Shown: piece by piece, positions 28,087 to 42,442 of the stretch
How the letters are laid out: each line of letters starts with the position of its first letter
How positions within the stretch are numbered: position 1 is the stretch's first letter
NCBI RefSeq assembly: GCF_001667885.1
Contig: NZ_LZJW01000083.1
Location: 28,147 to 92,146 of the forward strand
Reading direction: 5' to 3'
DNA length: 64,000 nt
From: Mycobacterium scrofulaceum
Lineage (GTDB): Bacteria > Actinomycetota > Actinomycetes > Mycobacteriales > Mycobacteriaceae
Notes under the pieces: model-generated
What the model was told of the DNA's origin: nothing
The model's input: the letters and a program-made list of their open reading frames with translations, nothing else
Database searches by the model: none
Made by a program: the position numbers and the translations under genes

Positions 28087-30144
28087 CTAGGTCGCCTGCA
28101 GGGTCAGCGGCGGACCCGGGTCCGGCGAGAGCGGCACGTTCTCGCGCTGCATCAGCCAGCCGGCGATGTTGTGGAACAGCGGGGCCGCCGAGTGGCCCGG
28201 CGTCCCGTCGGCGTTGCGATCCGGGTTGTTCATCATGATGCCGATGACGTAGCGCGGATTGTCGACGGTCGCCATGCCGGCGAAGGTGATCCAGTAGACG
28301 TTGTCGAAGTAGCAGCCGCAGGCCGGGTTGATCTGCTGCGCTGTGCCCGTCTTGCCGGCCATCTGGTAGCCCGTCACCGCGGCTGAGGGGCCGGTGCCCT
28401 GCTGGTAGCCCATCGGGTCGCGTTGCACCACCGCGCGCAGCATGTTGCGCACGGTCTGGGCCGTCTGCGGCGACACCACCCGCACGCCCTCGGGACGCGG
28501 CTCCTCGGTGCGGGTGCCGTCGGGGGCGATGGTGGCCTTGACAATCCGCGGCGGGATGCGCACCCCGTCGTTGGCGATCGTCTGGTACATGCCGGCCATC
28601 TGCAGCAGCGTCATCGAAAGGCCTTGCCCGATCGGCAGGTTGGAGAAGGTGCTGCCCGACCATTGGTCGATCGGCGGCACCAGCCCGGCGCTCTCACCGG
28701 GCAGGCCCACGTTGGTGCGCTGCCCCAGCCCGAATTTGCGGACCATGTCGTAGAAGCGTTCCGGCCCGACGCGCTGGGCGAGCATCAACGTGCCGACGTT
28801 GGAGGACTTCCCGAACACACCGGTGGTCGTGTAGGGCATCACGCCGTGCTCCCATGCGTCGTGAATGTTGACGCCGCCCATGTTGATCGAGCCGGGCACC
28901 TGCAGCACCTCGTCGGGGTTGGACAGGCCGTACTCGATGACCGACGACGCGGTGATGACCTTGTTCACCGAGCCCGGCTCGAACGGCGAGGACACCGCCA
29001 GGTTGCCCAGCTGCTTGTCGCCCTGGCGCCCGATGTCCTGCGACGGGTCAAAGGTGTTGTCGTTGGCCATGGCCAGCACCTCACCCGTCTTCGAGTCGAG
29101 GACGACGGCCGAAACATCATGTGCGCCCGACAGATTCTTGGCCTGCTGGACCTGCTGCTGCACGTAGAACTGGATGTCGTCGTCGAGGGTCAGCTGGACC
29201 ATCGAGCCGTTGACCGCCCGGTGCCGGTTGCGGTAACTGCCGGGGATGACGACGCCGTCGGATCCGCGGTCGTAGGTGACCGAGCCGTCGGTTCCCGACA
29301 ACACCGAGTCCAGAGACTCCTCCAGCCCCAGCAGCCCGTGACCGTCCCAGTCGATGCCGCCGACGATGTTCGCCGCCAACGACCCGCCGGGGTACTGCCG
29401 CAGATCCTGTCGCTCCGAACCGACTTCGGGGTACTTGTCGGAGATCGCGCTGGCGACCGCGGGGTCGACGGCGCGCGCCAGGTAGACGAAGTTCTCGTCG
29501 CTTTGCAGCTTCTTCAGCACCGTCGCGGAGTCGGGCTTGTTGCCCAGCCGGGTGGCGACCTCCTTGGCGATGTCGCGCAGCCGCTGCTGCGGGTCGGGGG
29601 CCGCCGAGTTCTTGCTCTTGGCTTCGTCGAGCTGTTTGCGAATCCTCTTGGGCTGGAACGTCAACGCGCGCGACTCGGTGGTGAACGCCAGCTGATCCTT
29701 GTTGCGGTCGACGATGCTGCCGCGCACGGCCTTCTCGACGTCGGTGACCTTGAGCTGGCCCGCCGCCTGGGCGCGCAGCGTCGGCGCGTTGGTCACCTGA
29801 AGGACGAACAGCTGGGCCGCCGCCACCACGATCAGGACCCCGATCGCGGCGTTGCCGGCCCGGTGCCGGAACACGAACGACGCGCCGCGGGTGCCCGCCT
29901 GCACCAGCTTGCGGGTGCGCCGCTCCCGCGCCGAGTGTCCGGTCGCCACGGCGTCCGTCCGGTCGGCCGCGCGGCCCTTGTTGGCTTCCTTCGTTTTCCG
30001 GAATCGCTTCGGTTCGGCGACATCCTGGCCCTGCTGCTGTTTCGCGCGCCGCTTCGGCTGGCGAACCCCCTTGGCTTCCTGCGCCTTGCGGGGACCACGG
30101 GTCGGCTGCGACCGGCGGGAGCGCATCGATTCGCCGCGGCTCAC
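28087..30144 (-). CDS. pbpB: Penicillin-binding protein PbpB (FtsI/PBP3)
   Basis: PbpB is the septal transpeptidase that works with FtsW. The 685-aa protein has a long basic cytosolic tail (about 1-95) and a membrane anchor (AAIGVLIVVAAAQLFVLQV region). A dimerisation module follows (RGSIVDRNKDQLAFT, DLRQYPGGSLAANIVGG), then the transpeptidase domain with SVNK (active Ser392), SSN in FGKSSNVGT, and KTGTAQQ. The GTG at 30144 overlaps the stop of the FtsL-like gene (GTGA). The C-terminal PLSPDPGPPLTLQAT tail matches M. tuberculosis Rv2163c. Confidence 0.96.
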   Translation of the reverse strand: MSRGESMRSRRSQPTRGPRKAQEAKGVRQPKRRAKQQQGQDVAEPKRFRKTKEANKGRAADRTDAVATGHSARERRTRKLVQAGTRGASFVFRHRAGNAAIGVLIVVAAAQLFVLQVTNAPTLRAQAAGQLKVTDVEKAVRGSIVDRNKDQLAFTTESRALTFQPKRIRKQLDEAKSKNSAAPDPQQRLRDIAKEVATRLGNKPDSATVLKKLQSDENFVYLARAVDPAVASAISDKYPEVGSERQDLRQYPGGSLAANIVGGIDWDGHGLLGLEESLDSVLSGTDGSVTYDRGSDGVVIPGSYRNRHRAVNGSMVQLTLDDDIQFYVQQQVQQAKNLSGAHDVSAVVLDSKTGEVLAMANDNTFDPSQDIGRQGDKQLGNLAVSSPFEPGSVNKVITASSVIEYGLSNPDEVLQVPGSINMGGVNIHDAWEHGVMPYTTTGVFGKSSNVGTLMLAQRVGPERFYDMVRKFGLGQRTNVGLPGESAGLVPPIDQWSGSTFSNLPIGQGLSMTLLQMAGMYQTIANDGVRIPPRIVKATIAPDGTRTEEPRPEGVRVVSPQTAQTVRNMLRAVVQRDPMGYQQGTGPSAAVTGYQMAGKTGTAQQINPACGCYFDNVYWITFAGMATVDNPRYVIGIMMNNPDRNADGTPGHSAAPLFHNIAGWLMQRENVPLSPDPGPPLTLQAT

Positions 30145-31319
30145 CGGGGCGCACCCGGCGTTGCGGCGGGACCGGGCGCCACCGGCTGCGGCGCCAACAC
30201 CGGGGCGGCGGGCACGACGGGCGCGACCGGCTGGGGAATCCCCGGGGCCCGTTGCACCGGCACCGGCACCTCAGCGGGCAGCGGCGCGGGTACCTGCCCG
30301 GGCGGCGGAATCGGCAAGCCGCCCAACGGCACCGGCACCTCGGCGGGACCGGGAGCGGGCGCGATCACCGCCGGCGCCGGCAACCCCGGGACCGGCACGC
30401 CCGGCACCGGCAGTGCACCGGGGGCCTGACCGGCGACCGGCGCCCCCGGCGAGCCGGGCATGCCCGGCAGTGGTGGCCCGGCCGGCCCCAGGTGTTGGCC
30501 GCCCAGCGTCGACGATCCGTCCGGTGCGCGCAGCAGGGCCTCGGGCCCGGACCGCGCCGGCGCGGGTGCGCCGGCGTCGGGCTGCAGCCGGACCGGGACC
30601 TCGGCGGGAGGCGCGGGCGGCGCGGGGGGTGCCGGCGGGCCTTGTTCGGGAAGCTTGCTGTTCAACGGCGGCGGCGGCACCCCGTCAGCCGGCTTCGGCG
30701 TCCCGACGACCACCCAGTTCCCGGACGGGTCCTGGACCAGGTGGGCGGTGTCGCGCGTCGGGATCATGCCCTGTTTGCGGGCCGCCTCCGCCAGCGCCGG
30801 AGCGGATTCGGCCTCGCGCACATCGCGTTCCAGCGCCTCCTTCTGCTGTTGCAGCAGCCGGGTCTTCTCGCGGGCGTGGCTCAACTTGTAGGAGCGCTCC
30901 GCGGAGTCCGTCGACAACCACAGCGTGAGACCCAGCCCGAGGCCCAGCGCACCGATGACCAGCACGACGAACGGCACCTTGCTCGCCAGCGTGCGGGGCC
31001 GGAGGTCGATCGAAGCCAGCCGGGTCGCCAGGCGCTCGCTCAGGCGCGGACGAACAACCTTGGGCGCCTTGGCTTTCCGCGCCTTGGCTCGAGCCTTGGC
31101 CTGACTGGTGCTTTTAGGCCGCGCCGGACGCTCGACCGGCCGGGCGATGGGGCTGGTGTGCGGTCCGGATTTGGGCGCTCGGCTCTCCCGGGTGGGCGCC
31201 GCGCTGCGCCCGGGCCGGGCGCGGCGTGCCGAGCCGGGCTCGGCGGCCGAACGCCTGCCGCGCCGGGCGGACCCGTCGCGTCCGCCGCGGCGATTCGGCG
31301 TCTCCCGCTTTGCTTTCAT
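30141..31319 (-). CDS. FtsL-like, proline-rich single-pass membrane protein (Rv2164c-like)
   Basis: The 392-aa protein sits where ftsL lies in other bacteria. It has a very basic cytosolic N-terminus (about 1-110) and one membrane helix ([20 protein letters not shown]). A short coiled coil follows ([20 protein letters not shown]), then a long periplasmic Pro/Ala/Gly-rich tail (about 215-392) of low complexity. The topology and coiled coil fit an FtsL-type divisome scaffold; the long proline-rich tail is a mycobacterial feature. The ATG at 31319 overlaps the rsmH stop (ATGA), and its stop overlaps pbpB. Confidence 0.85.
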   Translation of the reverse strand: MKAKRETPNRRGGRDGSARRGRRSAAEPGSARRARPGRSAAPTRESRAPKSGPHTSPIARPVERPARPKSTSQAKARAKARKAKAPKVVRPRLSERLATRLASIDLRPRTLASKVPFVVLVIGALGLGLGLTLWLSTDSAERSYKLSHAREKTRLLQQQKEALERDVREAESAPALAEAARKQGMIPTRDTAHLVQDPSGNWVVVGTPKPADGVPPPPLNSKLPEQGPPAPPAPPAPPAEVPVRLQPDAGAPAPARSGPEALLRAPDGSSTLGGQHLGPAGPPLPGMPGSPGAPVAGQAPGALPVPGVPVPGLPAPAVIAPAPGPAEVPVPLGGLPIPPPGQVPAPLPAEVPVPVQRAPGIPQPVAPVVPAAPVLAPQPVAPGPAATPGAPR

Positions 31320-32506
31320 GCGTCGCCCTTTCCGGTTGCCTGCTGGACCCGTTGCACGGCGCGTAGTCGCACCGCGGCGCTGCGCGGATTGCGTTCGATT
31401 TCGGTGTCGTCCGCACGCTCGGCGCCGTGCGTGAGCGACCGGAATCGCGGCTCGTGGCCGGGAAGCTCGACCGGCAGGTCGACCGGTGTGCGGGACGCGA
31501 CCGCGTCGGCGAACATCCGCTTGACGATCCGGTCCTCCAGGGATTGGTAGGACAGCACCACCATCCGTCCACCGACGGCGAGCGCGTCCAGCCCGGCCGG
31601 GATGGCGCTGCGCAACGAGCCCAGCTCGTCGTTCACCGCGATCCGCAGGGCCTGGAAGGTGCGCTTGGCCGGGTGGCCCCCGGTTCGCCGGGCGGGGGCC
31701 GGAATCGCTTGGTAGAGCAGGGCCACCAGCTCGGCGGTCGACGTGAAGGGTGCGCGGGCGCGCTGTCGCACGATCTGCTTAGCGATGCGGCGCGCGAACC
31801 GCTCCTCGCCGTAACGGTGCAGGATGTCCGCCAGCGCGGCCTCGTCGTAGGTGTTGACGATGTCGGCCGCCGTCAACGACGACTCCGGATCCATCCGCAT
31901 GTCCAGCGGCGCGTCCTGCGCGTAGGCAAAGCCTCGCTCGGCGCGGTCGAGTTGCATGGAGGACACCCCGAGATCGAACAGCATCCCGTCGACCGATTCG
32001 ACTGTGTCGTAACCGGATTCGGCCAGTGCCGCGGCGAGGCCGTCGTAGCGGCTGTGCACCAGCGTGACGCGGTCGGCGAATCGCGCCAACCGGTCGCGGG
32101 CGATTTCCAGCGCGCTGGGGTCGCGGTCGAGCCCGATCAGCCGCAGCCCCGGCAGGTCGGTCAGAAACCGCTCGGCGTGCCCGCCCGCGCCCAGGGTGGC
32201 GTCGAGCAGGACGGCGCCCGAGCCGTCGGCACGGTGACGGGTCAGCGCGGGGGTCAGCAGTTCGACGCAGCGGTGCAGCAGGACGGGCACGTGCCCGAAG
32301 TCGCCTGAATCGTCAGCCACCGCAACACCTCCCCGGGTCGGGCGAGACGCCCCTGACCCATCTGCGGCCCGGCGGGCCGCCGCCCTTGCATCGAGGTCCC
32401 TGTCCGAAGGCACGAACCTGGCGTTGGGGAAGTACGCCAGGGTCGGTTCGGGCAGAGGCCACGTTGCACGGGCGCGCGCCTCAGATGATGTCGCCGAGTG
32501 CTTCAT
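31316..32506 (-). CDS. rsmH: 16S rRNA (cytosine-1402-N4)-methyltransferase RsmH (MraW)
   Basis: RsmH methylates C1402 in the decoding centre using SAM. Conserved blocks are [33 protein letters not shown] (SAM binding), [39 protein letters not shown] and [18 protein letters not shown]. The ATG at 32506 lies inside the mraZ 3' end (26-nt overlap). No start codon is available at the position where the M. tuberculosis protein begins, so this upstream ATG is likely used. It is the second gene of the division cluster. Confidence 0.95.
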   Translation of the reverse strand: MKHSATSSEARARATWPLPEPTLAYFPNARFVPSDRDLDARAAARRAADGSGASRPTRGGVAVADDSGDFGHVPVLLHRCVELLTPALTRHRADGSGAVLLDATLGAGGHAERFLTDLPGLRLIGLDRDPSALEIARDRLARFADRVTLVHSRYDGLAAALAESGYDTVESVDGMLFDLGVSSMQLDRAERGFAYAQDAPLDMRMDPESSLTAADIVNTYDEAALADILHRYGEERFARRIAKQIVRQRARAPFTSTAELVALLYQAIPAPARRTGGHPAKRTFQALRIAVNDELGSLRSAIPAGLDALAVGGRMVVLSYQSLEDRIVKRMFADAVASRTPVDLPVELPGHEPRFRSLTHGAERADDTEIERNPRSAAVRLRAVQRVQQATGKGDA

Positions 32507-32912
32507 CGCTGGCCGCGGAGAAGTTCTCTTCGTGTGTCTGCTGGTAGTCCTGCCAGGCTTGCGCATCCCAGATCTCGAGGTAGTCGACCGCCCCAATCAC
32601 CACGCAGTCCTTGGAGAGGTTCGCGTAGCGGCGGTGGTCGGCCGACAGGGTGATGCGCCCCTGCGCGTCGGGATGCTGCTCGTCGGTGCCGGCGGCCAGG
32701 TTGCGCAGGAACGCCCGGGCGTCGGGATTGCTCCGGGAGGCCTTGCTCGCCCGCCGCGCGAGCTGTTCGAATTCGCCGCGCGGGTAGACGGCGAGGCTGT
32801 GGTCTTGGCTCTTGGTGACCATCAACCCCCCTGCCAGTGCGTCGCGAAACTTGGCGGGCAACGTGAGCCGCCCCTTGTCGTCGAGTTTGGGCGTGTAGGT
32901 GCCGAGAAACAC
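32481..32912 (-). CDS. mraZ: Transcriptional regulator MraZ
   Basis: MraZ is a ring-forming AbrB-like DNA-binding protein that represses its own dcw operon. The 143-aa product has two SpoVT/AbrB-type repeats: [20 protein letters not shown] and [18 protein letters not shown]. The start is GTG at 32912 with AGGTGA just upstream, and the length equals the M. tuberculosis orthologue Rv2166c as recalled. It heads the division cluster, and its recognition boxes lie 46-70 bp upstream of the start. Confidence 0.96.
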   Translation of the reverse strand: MFLGTYTPKLDDKGRLTLPAKFRDALAGGLMVTKSQDHSLAVYPRGEFEQLARRASKASRSNPDARAFLRNLAAGTDEQHPDAQGRITLSADHRRYANLSKDCVVIGAVDYLEIWDAQAWQDYQQTHEENFSAASDEALGDII

Positions 32913-32957
32913 CAGCTCACCTCGCTCTCGGGTCACCCAAACACTGCAGCCACCATA

Positions 32958-32982
32958 CCCCACAATCCCCCACTTCGCCCCA
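32958..32982 (-). promoter_or_regulatory. MraZ operator: three TGGGG boxes at 10-bp period
   Basis: Reading the minus strand, perfect TGGGG boxes lie at 32982-32978, 32972-32968 and 32962-32958, each separated by exactly 5 nt. A degenerate fourth box (TGGCT) follows at 32952-32948. MraZ is known to bind direct TGGGN repeats with 5-nt spacers upstream of mraZ. This is therefore the autoregulatory site of the dcw operon. Confidence 0.85.
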
Positions 32983-33124
32983 TTGTCAGAGTGTCGTGGC
33001 GGACTTTTCCGGGTTATCCGCCACCTACAGGCGGCCATACCACCGGGCCGCGGCCCAACGGGCCCCGCGGGACATGGCGGCGAGCGGTAGGAAACCGCAG
33101 CTCAAAGCCCCACGGAACGCCACG

Positions 33125-33162
33125 TGGGGCGAAGTGGGGGCACTGAGTGGGGCGCAGTGGGG
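33125..33162 (+). promoter_or_regulatory. Second MraZ-box cluster, four TGGGG boxes in opposite orientation
   Basis: On the plus strand TGGGG occurs at 33125, 33135, 33148 and 33158, with intervals of 10, 13 and 10 bp. The sequence TGGGGCGAAGTGGGGG (33125-33140) is an exact inverted copy of the first two boxes of the mraZ operator. One further box on the minus strand lies at 33112-33108. No rightward gene follows, so a role in looping or in enlarging the MraZ complex is one possibility. Confidence 0.55.
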
Positions 33163-33343
33163 CTCAATTCCCGGGCCGAAGCACGGTTGCGGCTCGATCC
33201 GGCGTCAAAACGGCATCGCCGGCCCGGCGATGCTCAGCCGAGCCGGGTGAATCTGTGACGATGACGCCGAGCCCGCCACGGGCAGGAAAAAGGGGCATGA
33301 AAAAGGGGAGCCGATGGCTTCCCCAGATTCGTTGGCGCTACCG

Positions 33344-33748
33344 CTAGTCGTCGAAGCGGCGGCGGAACCGGTCTTCCATGCGGCTGGTGAACGACCCCCC
33401 GCCGCCCTTGTTGCGCCGCTGGCGCAGCGAGCCGGGCGCCGAGCCCGGGTGGTCGGGGCGGCCGGACAATCGCGGACCCGTGATGGCGAACACCACGCCG
33501 CCGAACATCACGATGAACCCGAAAACGCTGAGAATCGGGAAGTTTCCGATCATGGTGGCCTTGAACGCCACTCCGGAAACCAGCATCGCAAGGCCGATGA
33601 CGAACAGCGCAGCACCCTGCAGGCGGCGACGCGCGGTGGGCGCGCGCAACCCTCCGCCGCGGACGCTCGACGCGAATTTGGGATCTTCGGCGTAGAGAGC
33701 GCTCTCGATCTGATCGAGCATCCGCTGCTCATGATCGGAGAGTGGCAT
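33344..33748 (-). CDS. DUF3040 domain membrane protein (Rv2169c-like)
   Basis: The 134-aa protein begins MPLSDHEQRMLDQIESALYA, the typical DUF3040 opening, followed by EDPKFASSV. Two membrane helices come next (ALFVIGLAMLVSGVAFKA and LSVFGFIVMFGGVVFAITG). The C-terminus is basic and Gly/Arg-rich (SRMEDRFRRRFDD). A strong ribosome site, AGGAGGGA, precedes the ATG at 33748. Function is unknown. The neighbour corresponds to Rv2169c, which in M. tuberculosis is also next to the mraZ end of the cluster. Confidence 0.88.
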   Translation of the reverse strand: MPLSDHEQRMLDQIESALYAEDPKFASSVRGGGLRAPTARRRLQGAALFVIGLAMLVSGVAFKATMIGNFPILSVFGFIVMFGGVVFAITGPRLSGRPDHPGSAPGSLRQRRNKGGGGSFTSRMEDRFRRRFDD

Positions 33749-34071
33749 TCGTCCCTCCTTGCCGACAGTTGACGCGTAACTATCGATAGCACGCGGATGC
33801 CCGTTGCGGGGGCAACTAATTGAAATGATACGAGGTCAATCTGCGCCATACCACTGGTTCGGTGGCGATTCTATCCTGGCCCCGGCGGGGCACCCCTCGG
33901 AGCCGGAACGGCCGTGCGCTACAACCGGCTTCCCAGCCGGAGTGGTTGGCCGGTTCGTTGCCGCGACCGCTCGCCGGACAACCTCCCCCGGGTCCGATAA
34001 TGGCGATGGCGGCGCGGGCCGCGGCAAGGCGAAGGCACGCACGCGAGCACAGCATGAGGAGGACACCGCGA
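33749..34071. other. 323-bp divergent intergenic region
   Basis: The region separates the divergent DUF3040 and acetyltransferase genes and should hold both promoters. An AT-richer patch near 33778-33840 includes the palindrome CTATCGATAG (33780-33789) and CAACTAATTG. No -10/-35 pair could be assigned with confidence. No coding sequence was supported. Confidence 0.5.
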
Positions 34072-34680
34072 GTGGCGATATTCCTCATCGATCTGCCGCC
34101 CACCGATATGGAGCGCCGTCTCGGCGAAGCCCTGAAGGTTTACGTCGACGCGATGCGCTACCCGCGCGGCACCGAGAACCAGCGCGCGGCGATGTGGCTG
34201 GAACACATCCGCCGGCGGGGGTGGCAGGGCGTGGGCGTCGTGGACGCCGAGGTGACCGAGGGCGCTGACGCGCCGATGCCTTCGGCGGCTCAATTGCGCG
34301 ACGCCCCGCTGCTCGGCATCGCCTACGGGTACCCCGGGGCGCCCGGGCAGTGGTGGCAGCAGCAGGTCGTCCTCGGCCTGCAACGGGGCGGCCGGCCGGC
34401 CCAGGAGATCGCCGGCCTGATGAACAGCTACTTCGAGCTGACCGAGCTGCACATCCACCCGCGCGCACAGGGCCGCGGCCTCGGTGAGGCGCTGGCCCGG
34501 CGGCTCCTCGCCGATCGGGCCGAAGAGAACGTCCTGCTGTCCACGCCGGAGACCAACGGCGAGCCGAACCGGGCCTGGCGGCTGTACCGGCGGCTGGGTT
34601 TCACCGACGTCATCCGCCGCTACCACTTCGCCGGTGACCCACGCGCATTCGCGATCCTGGGCCGCAAGCTCCCGCTGTGA
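34072..34680 (+). CDS. GNAT family N-acetyltransferase (Rv2170-like)
   Basis: This 202-aa protein has the acetyl-CoA-binding motif A, ELHIHPRAQGRGLGEALARR, and the C-terminal block NRAWRLYRRLGFTDVIRRY. The N-terminal half (IDLPPTDMERRLGEALKVYV) is family specific. The orthologue is M. tuberculosis Rv2170, reported to acetylate proteins including isocitrate dehydrogenase; the substrate cannot be read from sequence. The GTG at 34072 was chosen because AGGAGG lies 8 nt upstream; an in-frame ATG at 34054 overlaps that site. Confidence 0.9.
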   Translation: MAIFLIDLPPTDMERRLGEALKVYVDAMRYPRGTENQRAAMWLEHIRRRGWQGVGVVDAEVTEGADAPMPSAAQLRDAPLLGIAYGYPGAPGQWWQQQVVLGLQRGGRPAQEIAGLMNSYFELTELHIHPRAQGRGLGEALARRLLADRAEENVLLSTPETNGEPNRAWRLYRRLGFTDVIRRYHFAGDPRAFAILGRKLPL

Positions 34681-34748
34681 TCGCCGGATGGCGGGCGCGC
34701 CCGGGCGGACCCGCTCTGGCGGCGCGCCGCATCTGGCACGATGACCTG

Positions 34749-35464
34749 GTGCGCGCCAGCCTCTCCCCGCCCCGAACCCGCGGATTCACCGCTCGGCGCC
34801 GCCGGCTGGTGGCCATCGCGATGCTGCTCATGCTGGTGCCGCTGGCCACCGGGTGCCTCCGGGTCAGGGCGTCGCTCACCATCTCGCCCGACGACCTGGT
34901 GTCCGGGGAGATCGTCGCCGCCGCTAAACCCAAGACGCCCAAGGACACCGGCCCCCAGCTCGACAGCAACAATCTGCCGTTCAGCCAGAAGGTGGCCGTG
35001 TCGAACTACGACAGCGACGGCTACGTGGGATCGCAGGCGGTGTTCTCGGACCTGACGTTCGCCGAGCTGCCGCAGCTGGCCAACATGAACTCCGACGCGC
35101 AGGGCGTGAACCTGTCCCTGCGGCGCAACGGCAACCTGGTCATCCTGGAAGGCCGCGCGGACCTGACCTCGCTGACCGATTCCGAGGCCGACGTCGAGCT
35201 GACCGTCGCCTTCCCCGGCGTGGTGACGTCCACCAACGGCGACCGGGTCGAGTCGACCGTGGTGTCCTGGAAGCTGAAGCCGGGCGTCGTGAGCACCATG
35301 ACCGCCCAGGCCCGCTACACCGACCCGAACACGCGGTCGTTCACCGGGGCGGGCGTGTGGCTGGGCATCGCGTCGTTCGCCGCGGCCGGCGTCGTCGCCC
35401 TGCTGGCCTGGATGAACCGCGACCGTTCCCCGCGGTTCACCGCACCCCGCGACCAGCCGCCCAA

Positions 35465-35468
<4 letters not shown>
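34749..35468 (+). CDS. lppM: Lipoprotein LppM
   Basis: This 239-aa lipoprotein has a basic start, a hydrophobic run (LVAIAMLLMLVPLATGC) and a lipobox ending ATGC. The periplasmic domain (LRVRASLTISPDDLVSGEIV, VSNYDSDGYVGSQAVFSD) matches LppM, which in M. tuberculosis has a lipid-binding domain and affects phagosome blockade. A C-terminal membrane helix (VWLGIASFAAAGVVALLAWM) is followed by a short basic tail. The GTG at 34749 was chosen to place the lipobox at a normal distance. Its TAG stop overlaps the stop of the convergent MTHFR gene in a CTAG palindrome. Confidence 0.9.
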
Positions 35469-37668
<2,200 letters not shown>

Positions 37669-37672
37669 GCCG

Positions 37673-39220
37673 ATGACGACTCCGACGCACACCCCGCCGT
37701 CCGACTCGCCGGAAACCAAACCGGCTGGCGCCGGCTGGTTTTCGCGACTGCGCGCGTTCGCCGGCGCCGCGGAGTCCGGGCCGGCGAAGCTGGGCATGCT
37801 CGGTTCGGTGTTGATCCTCGTCGGCGGCCTCGGCGCGGGCAGCACCCGGCAGCACGACCCGCTGCTGGAGTCGATCCACATGTCCTGGCTGCGTTTTGGC
37901 CATGGCCTGGTGTTGTCGTCGGTGGTGCTCTGGACCGGCGTGGGGCTCATGCTGATCGCGTGGCTGGGCCTGGGCCGGCGCGTGCTGGCCGGCGAGGTGA
38001 CCGAGTTCATGATTAAGGCGACCACCGGCTTCTGGCTGGCGCCGTTGCTGCTGTCGGTGCCCGTCTTCAGCCGGGACACCTACTCGTATCTGGCCCAGGG
38101 CGCGCTGCTGCGCGACGGCCTGGACCCCTACGCCGTCGGACCGGTCGCCAACCCGAACAGCTTGCTGGACAACGTAAGTCCGATCTGGACGATCACCACC
38201 GCCCCCTACGGCCCGGCGTTCATCTTGGTGGCGAAGTTGGTCACCATGGCCGTCGGCAACAACGTGGTGGCCGGCACGGCGCTGCTGCGGCTGTGCATGC
38301 TGCCGGGCCTGGCCCTGCTGATCTGGGCCACCCCGCGGCTGGCCCGCCACCTGAGCGCCGACGGATCGACGGCCCTGTGGATCTGCGTCCTCAACCCGCT
38401 CGTGCTCATCCACCTGATGGGCGGGGTGCACAACGAGATGCTGATGGTGGGTTTGATGGCCGCCGGCATCGCGCTGAGTTTCGCCGGGCGTCACGTCCTG
38501 GGCACGACGCTGATCACGGTGGCCATCGCGGTCAAGGCCACGGCCGGAATCGCACTGCCGTTCATGGTGTGGGTGTGGGCCCGGCACCTGCGCGAGCGCC
38601 GCGGATATCGGCCGGGCCGGGCTTTCGTGGCGGCCACGGCGATGTCGCTGCTGATCTTCGCCGTCGTGTTCGGCATCCTGTCGGCCGTGGCCGGAGTGGG
38701 CCTGGGATGGCTGACCGCGCTGGCCGGATCGGTGAAGATCATCAACTGGCTCACGATCCCGACCGCCGCGGCCAACATCATCCACGCCGTGTTCAGTGGG
38801 TTCTTCGTGGTGCACTTCTACCCGATGCTGCGCATCACTCGGCTCGTCGGGATCGCGGTCATCGCGGTGGCGCTGCCGCTGCTGTGGTGGCGGTTCCGGC
38901 GCGACGACCGTGCCGCGCTGACCGGCATCGCGCTCTCCATGCTCGTCGTGGTGCTGTTCGTGCCGGCGGCCCTGCCGTGGTACTACTCCTGGCCGCTGGC
39001 GGTGGTCGCCCCGCTGGCGCAATCGCGACGGGCGATCGCGATCATCGGCGGCCTGTCGACGTGGGTGATGGTGATCTTCAAACCCGATGGCTCGCACGGG
39101 ATGTACTCGTGGCTGCACTTCTCGCTGGCCACGATCTGCGCGCTGATCGCCTGGTACAGCCTCGACCGCGCGCCCGACCGGCGGACCGAGACGGCCGATG
39201 AGGCCCTGGAAAAGGCGTAG
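37673..39220 (+). CDS. mptA: Alpha-(1->6)-mannopyranosyltransferase MptA
   Basis: MptA is a polyprenyl-phosphate-mannose-dependent GT-C enzyme that extends the alpha-1,6 mannan core of lipomannan and lipoarabinomannan on the outer face of the membrane. The 515-aa protein has about 12-13 membrane helices. The first extracytoplasmic loop FSRDTYSYLAQGALL carries the acidic GT-C residues. It lies 4 bp after idsA2 on the same strand, and the last residues (TETADEALEKA) form a cytosolic tail. It is the orthologue of Rv2174. Confidence 0.94.
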   Translation: MTTPTHTPPSDSPETKPAGAGWFSRLRAFAGAAESGPAKLGMLGSVLILVGGLGAGSTRQHDPLLESIHMSWLRFGHGLVLSSVVLWTGVGLMLIAWLGLGRRVLAGEVTEFMIKATTGFWLAPLLLSVPVFSRDTYSYLAQGALLRDGLDPYAVGPVANPNSLLDNVSPIWTITTAPYGPAFILVAKLVTMAVGNNVVAGTALLRLCMLPGLALLIWATPRLARHLSADGSTALWICVLNPLVLIHLMGGVHNEMLMVGLMAAGIALSFAGRHVLGTTLITVAIAVKATAGIALPFMVWVWARHLRERRGYRPGRAFVAATAMSLLIFAVVFGILSAVAGVGLGWLTALAGSVKIINWLTIPTAAANIIHAVFSGFFVVHFYPMLRITRLVGIAVIAVALPLLWWRFRRDDRAALTGIALSMLVVVLFVPAALPWYYSWPLAVVAPLAQSRRAIAIIGGLSTWVMVIFKPDGSHGMYSWLHFSLATICALIAWYSLDRAPDRRTETADEALEKA

Positions 39221-39226
39221 TGCCGC

Positions 39227-39631
39227 TCAGTAGGCCATGGCCTGCGCGCGCCGCACGACCTCGCGCGCCTGGTGGGCGTGCAGGGCGTCGACGGGGCGGG
39301 CATTGCTGACGGCATCGCGGCTGCCGTCGCGGGTGATCGTCAGCGACGGGTCGGGGGTGAACAACCACCGCACGATCTCGGTGTCGTGGTAGCCGCCGTC
39401 GTGCAGGATGGTCAGCAGTCCCGGCAGGCTCTTGACCACCTCACCGGACTTGGTGAAGAACACCTGGGGCACCACCACGCCGCCGTCGCGCTTCACCGCC
39501 ACCAGGTGGCCTTCCCGGAGTTGCTGCTGCACCTTGCTGACCGAGATCCGGAGCAATTCGGCGACCCGCGCCAGGTCGTAGGTGGGCTCGTCGGGATCCA
39601 GAACGTCGTCGCCGGCAGGAACACTGCTCAC
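39227..39631 (-). CDS. DNA-binding protein Rv2175c-like (PknL substrate family)
   Basis: This 134-aa protein has an N-terminal winged-helix/HTH region (YDLARVAELLRISVSKVQQQ) and a conserved C-terminal domain (LTITRDGSRDAVSNARPVDA, HQAREVVRRAQAMAY). The M. tuberculosis orthologue binds DNA and is phosphorylated by PknL, whose gene is divergent here with 79 bp between the starts. The GTG at 39631 gives a shorter, different N-terminus from M. tuberculosis, where the phosphorylated Thr lies, so that regulation may not be conserved. Confidence 0.88.
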   Translation of the reverse strand: MSSVPAGDDVLDPDEPTYDLARVAELLRISVSKVQQQLREGHLVAVKRDGGVVVPQVFFTKSGEVVKSLPGLLTILHDGGYHDTEIVRWLFTPDPSLTITRDGSRDAVSNARPVDALHAHQAREVVRRAQAMAY

Positions 39632-39698
39632 GGCGCAAGTGTAGGCCTTGCCACGCGGATTGATCCCAAGTTCCAGAGCCCAATCACACCGTCGCACC

Positions 39699-39704
39699 TA
39701 CGAT
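39699..39704 (+). promoter_or_regulatory. -10 element of a probable leaderless pknL promoter
   Basis: TACGAT ends 6 nt before the GTG at 39711, placing the transcription start on or next to the start codon. No ribosome-binding site precedes this GTG, which fits a leaderless mRNA, a common arrangement in mycobacteria. No good -35 is visible. Confidence 0.5.
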
Positions 39705-39710
39705 GGCCCC

Positions 39711-42442
<2,732 letters not shown>

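Larger units (their letters stand above)
32913..33343. other. 431-bp intergenic region between mraZ and the DUF3040 gene
   Basis: This stretch holds the mraZ promoter and operator at its left, and a second cluster of MraZ-like boxes on the opposite strand in the middle (33125-33162). The right third contains short purine-rich runs (GAAAAAGGGG twice, near 33287-33307) that may be part of a terminator for neither or both neighbours. No convincing coding sequence was seen. Confidence 0.6.

Noticed and set aside
33816..34103. Minus-strand frames in the 33.8-34.1 kb gap
   Set aside because: No family motif, no ribosome site and antisense to the start of the acetyltransferase gene.
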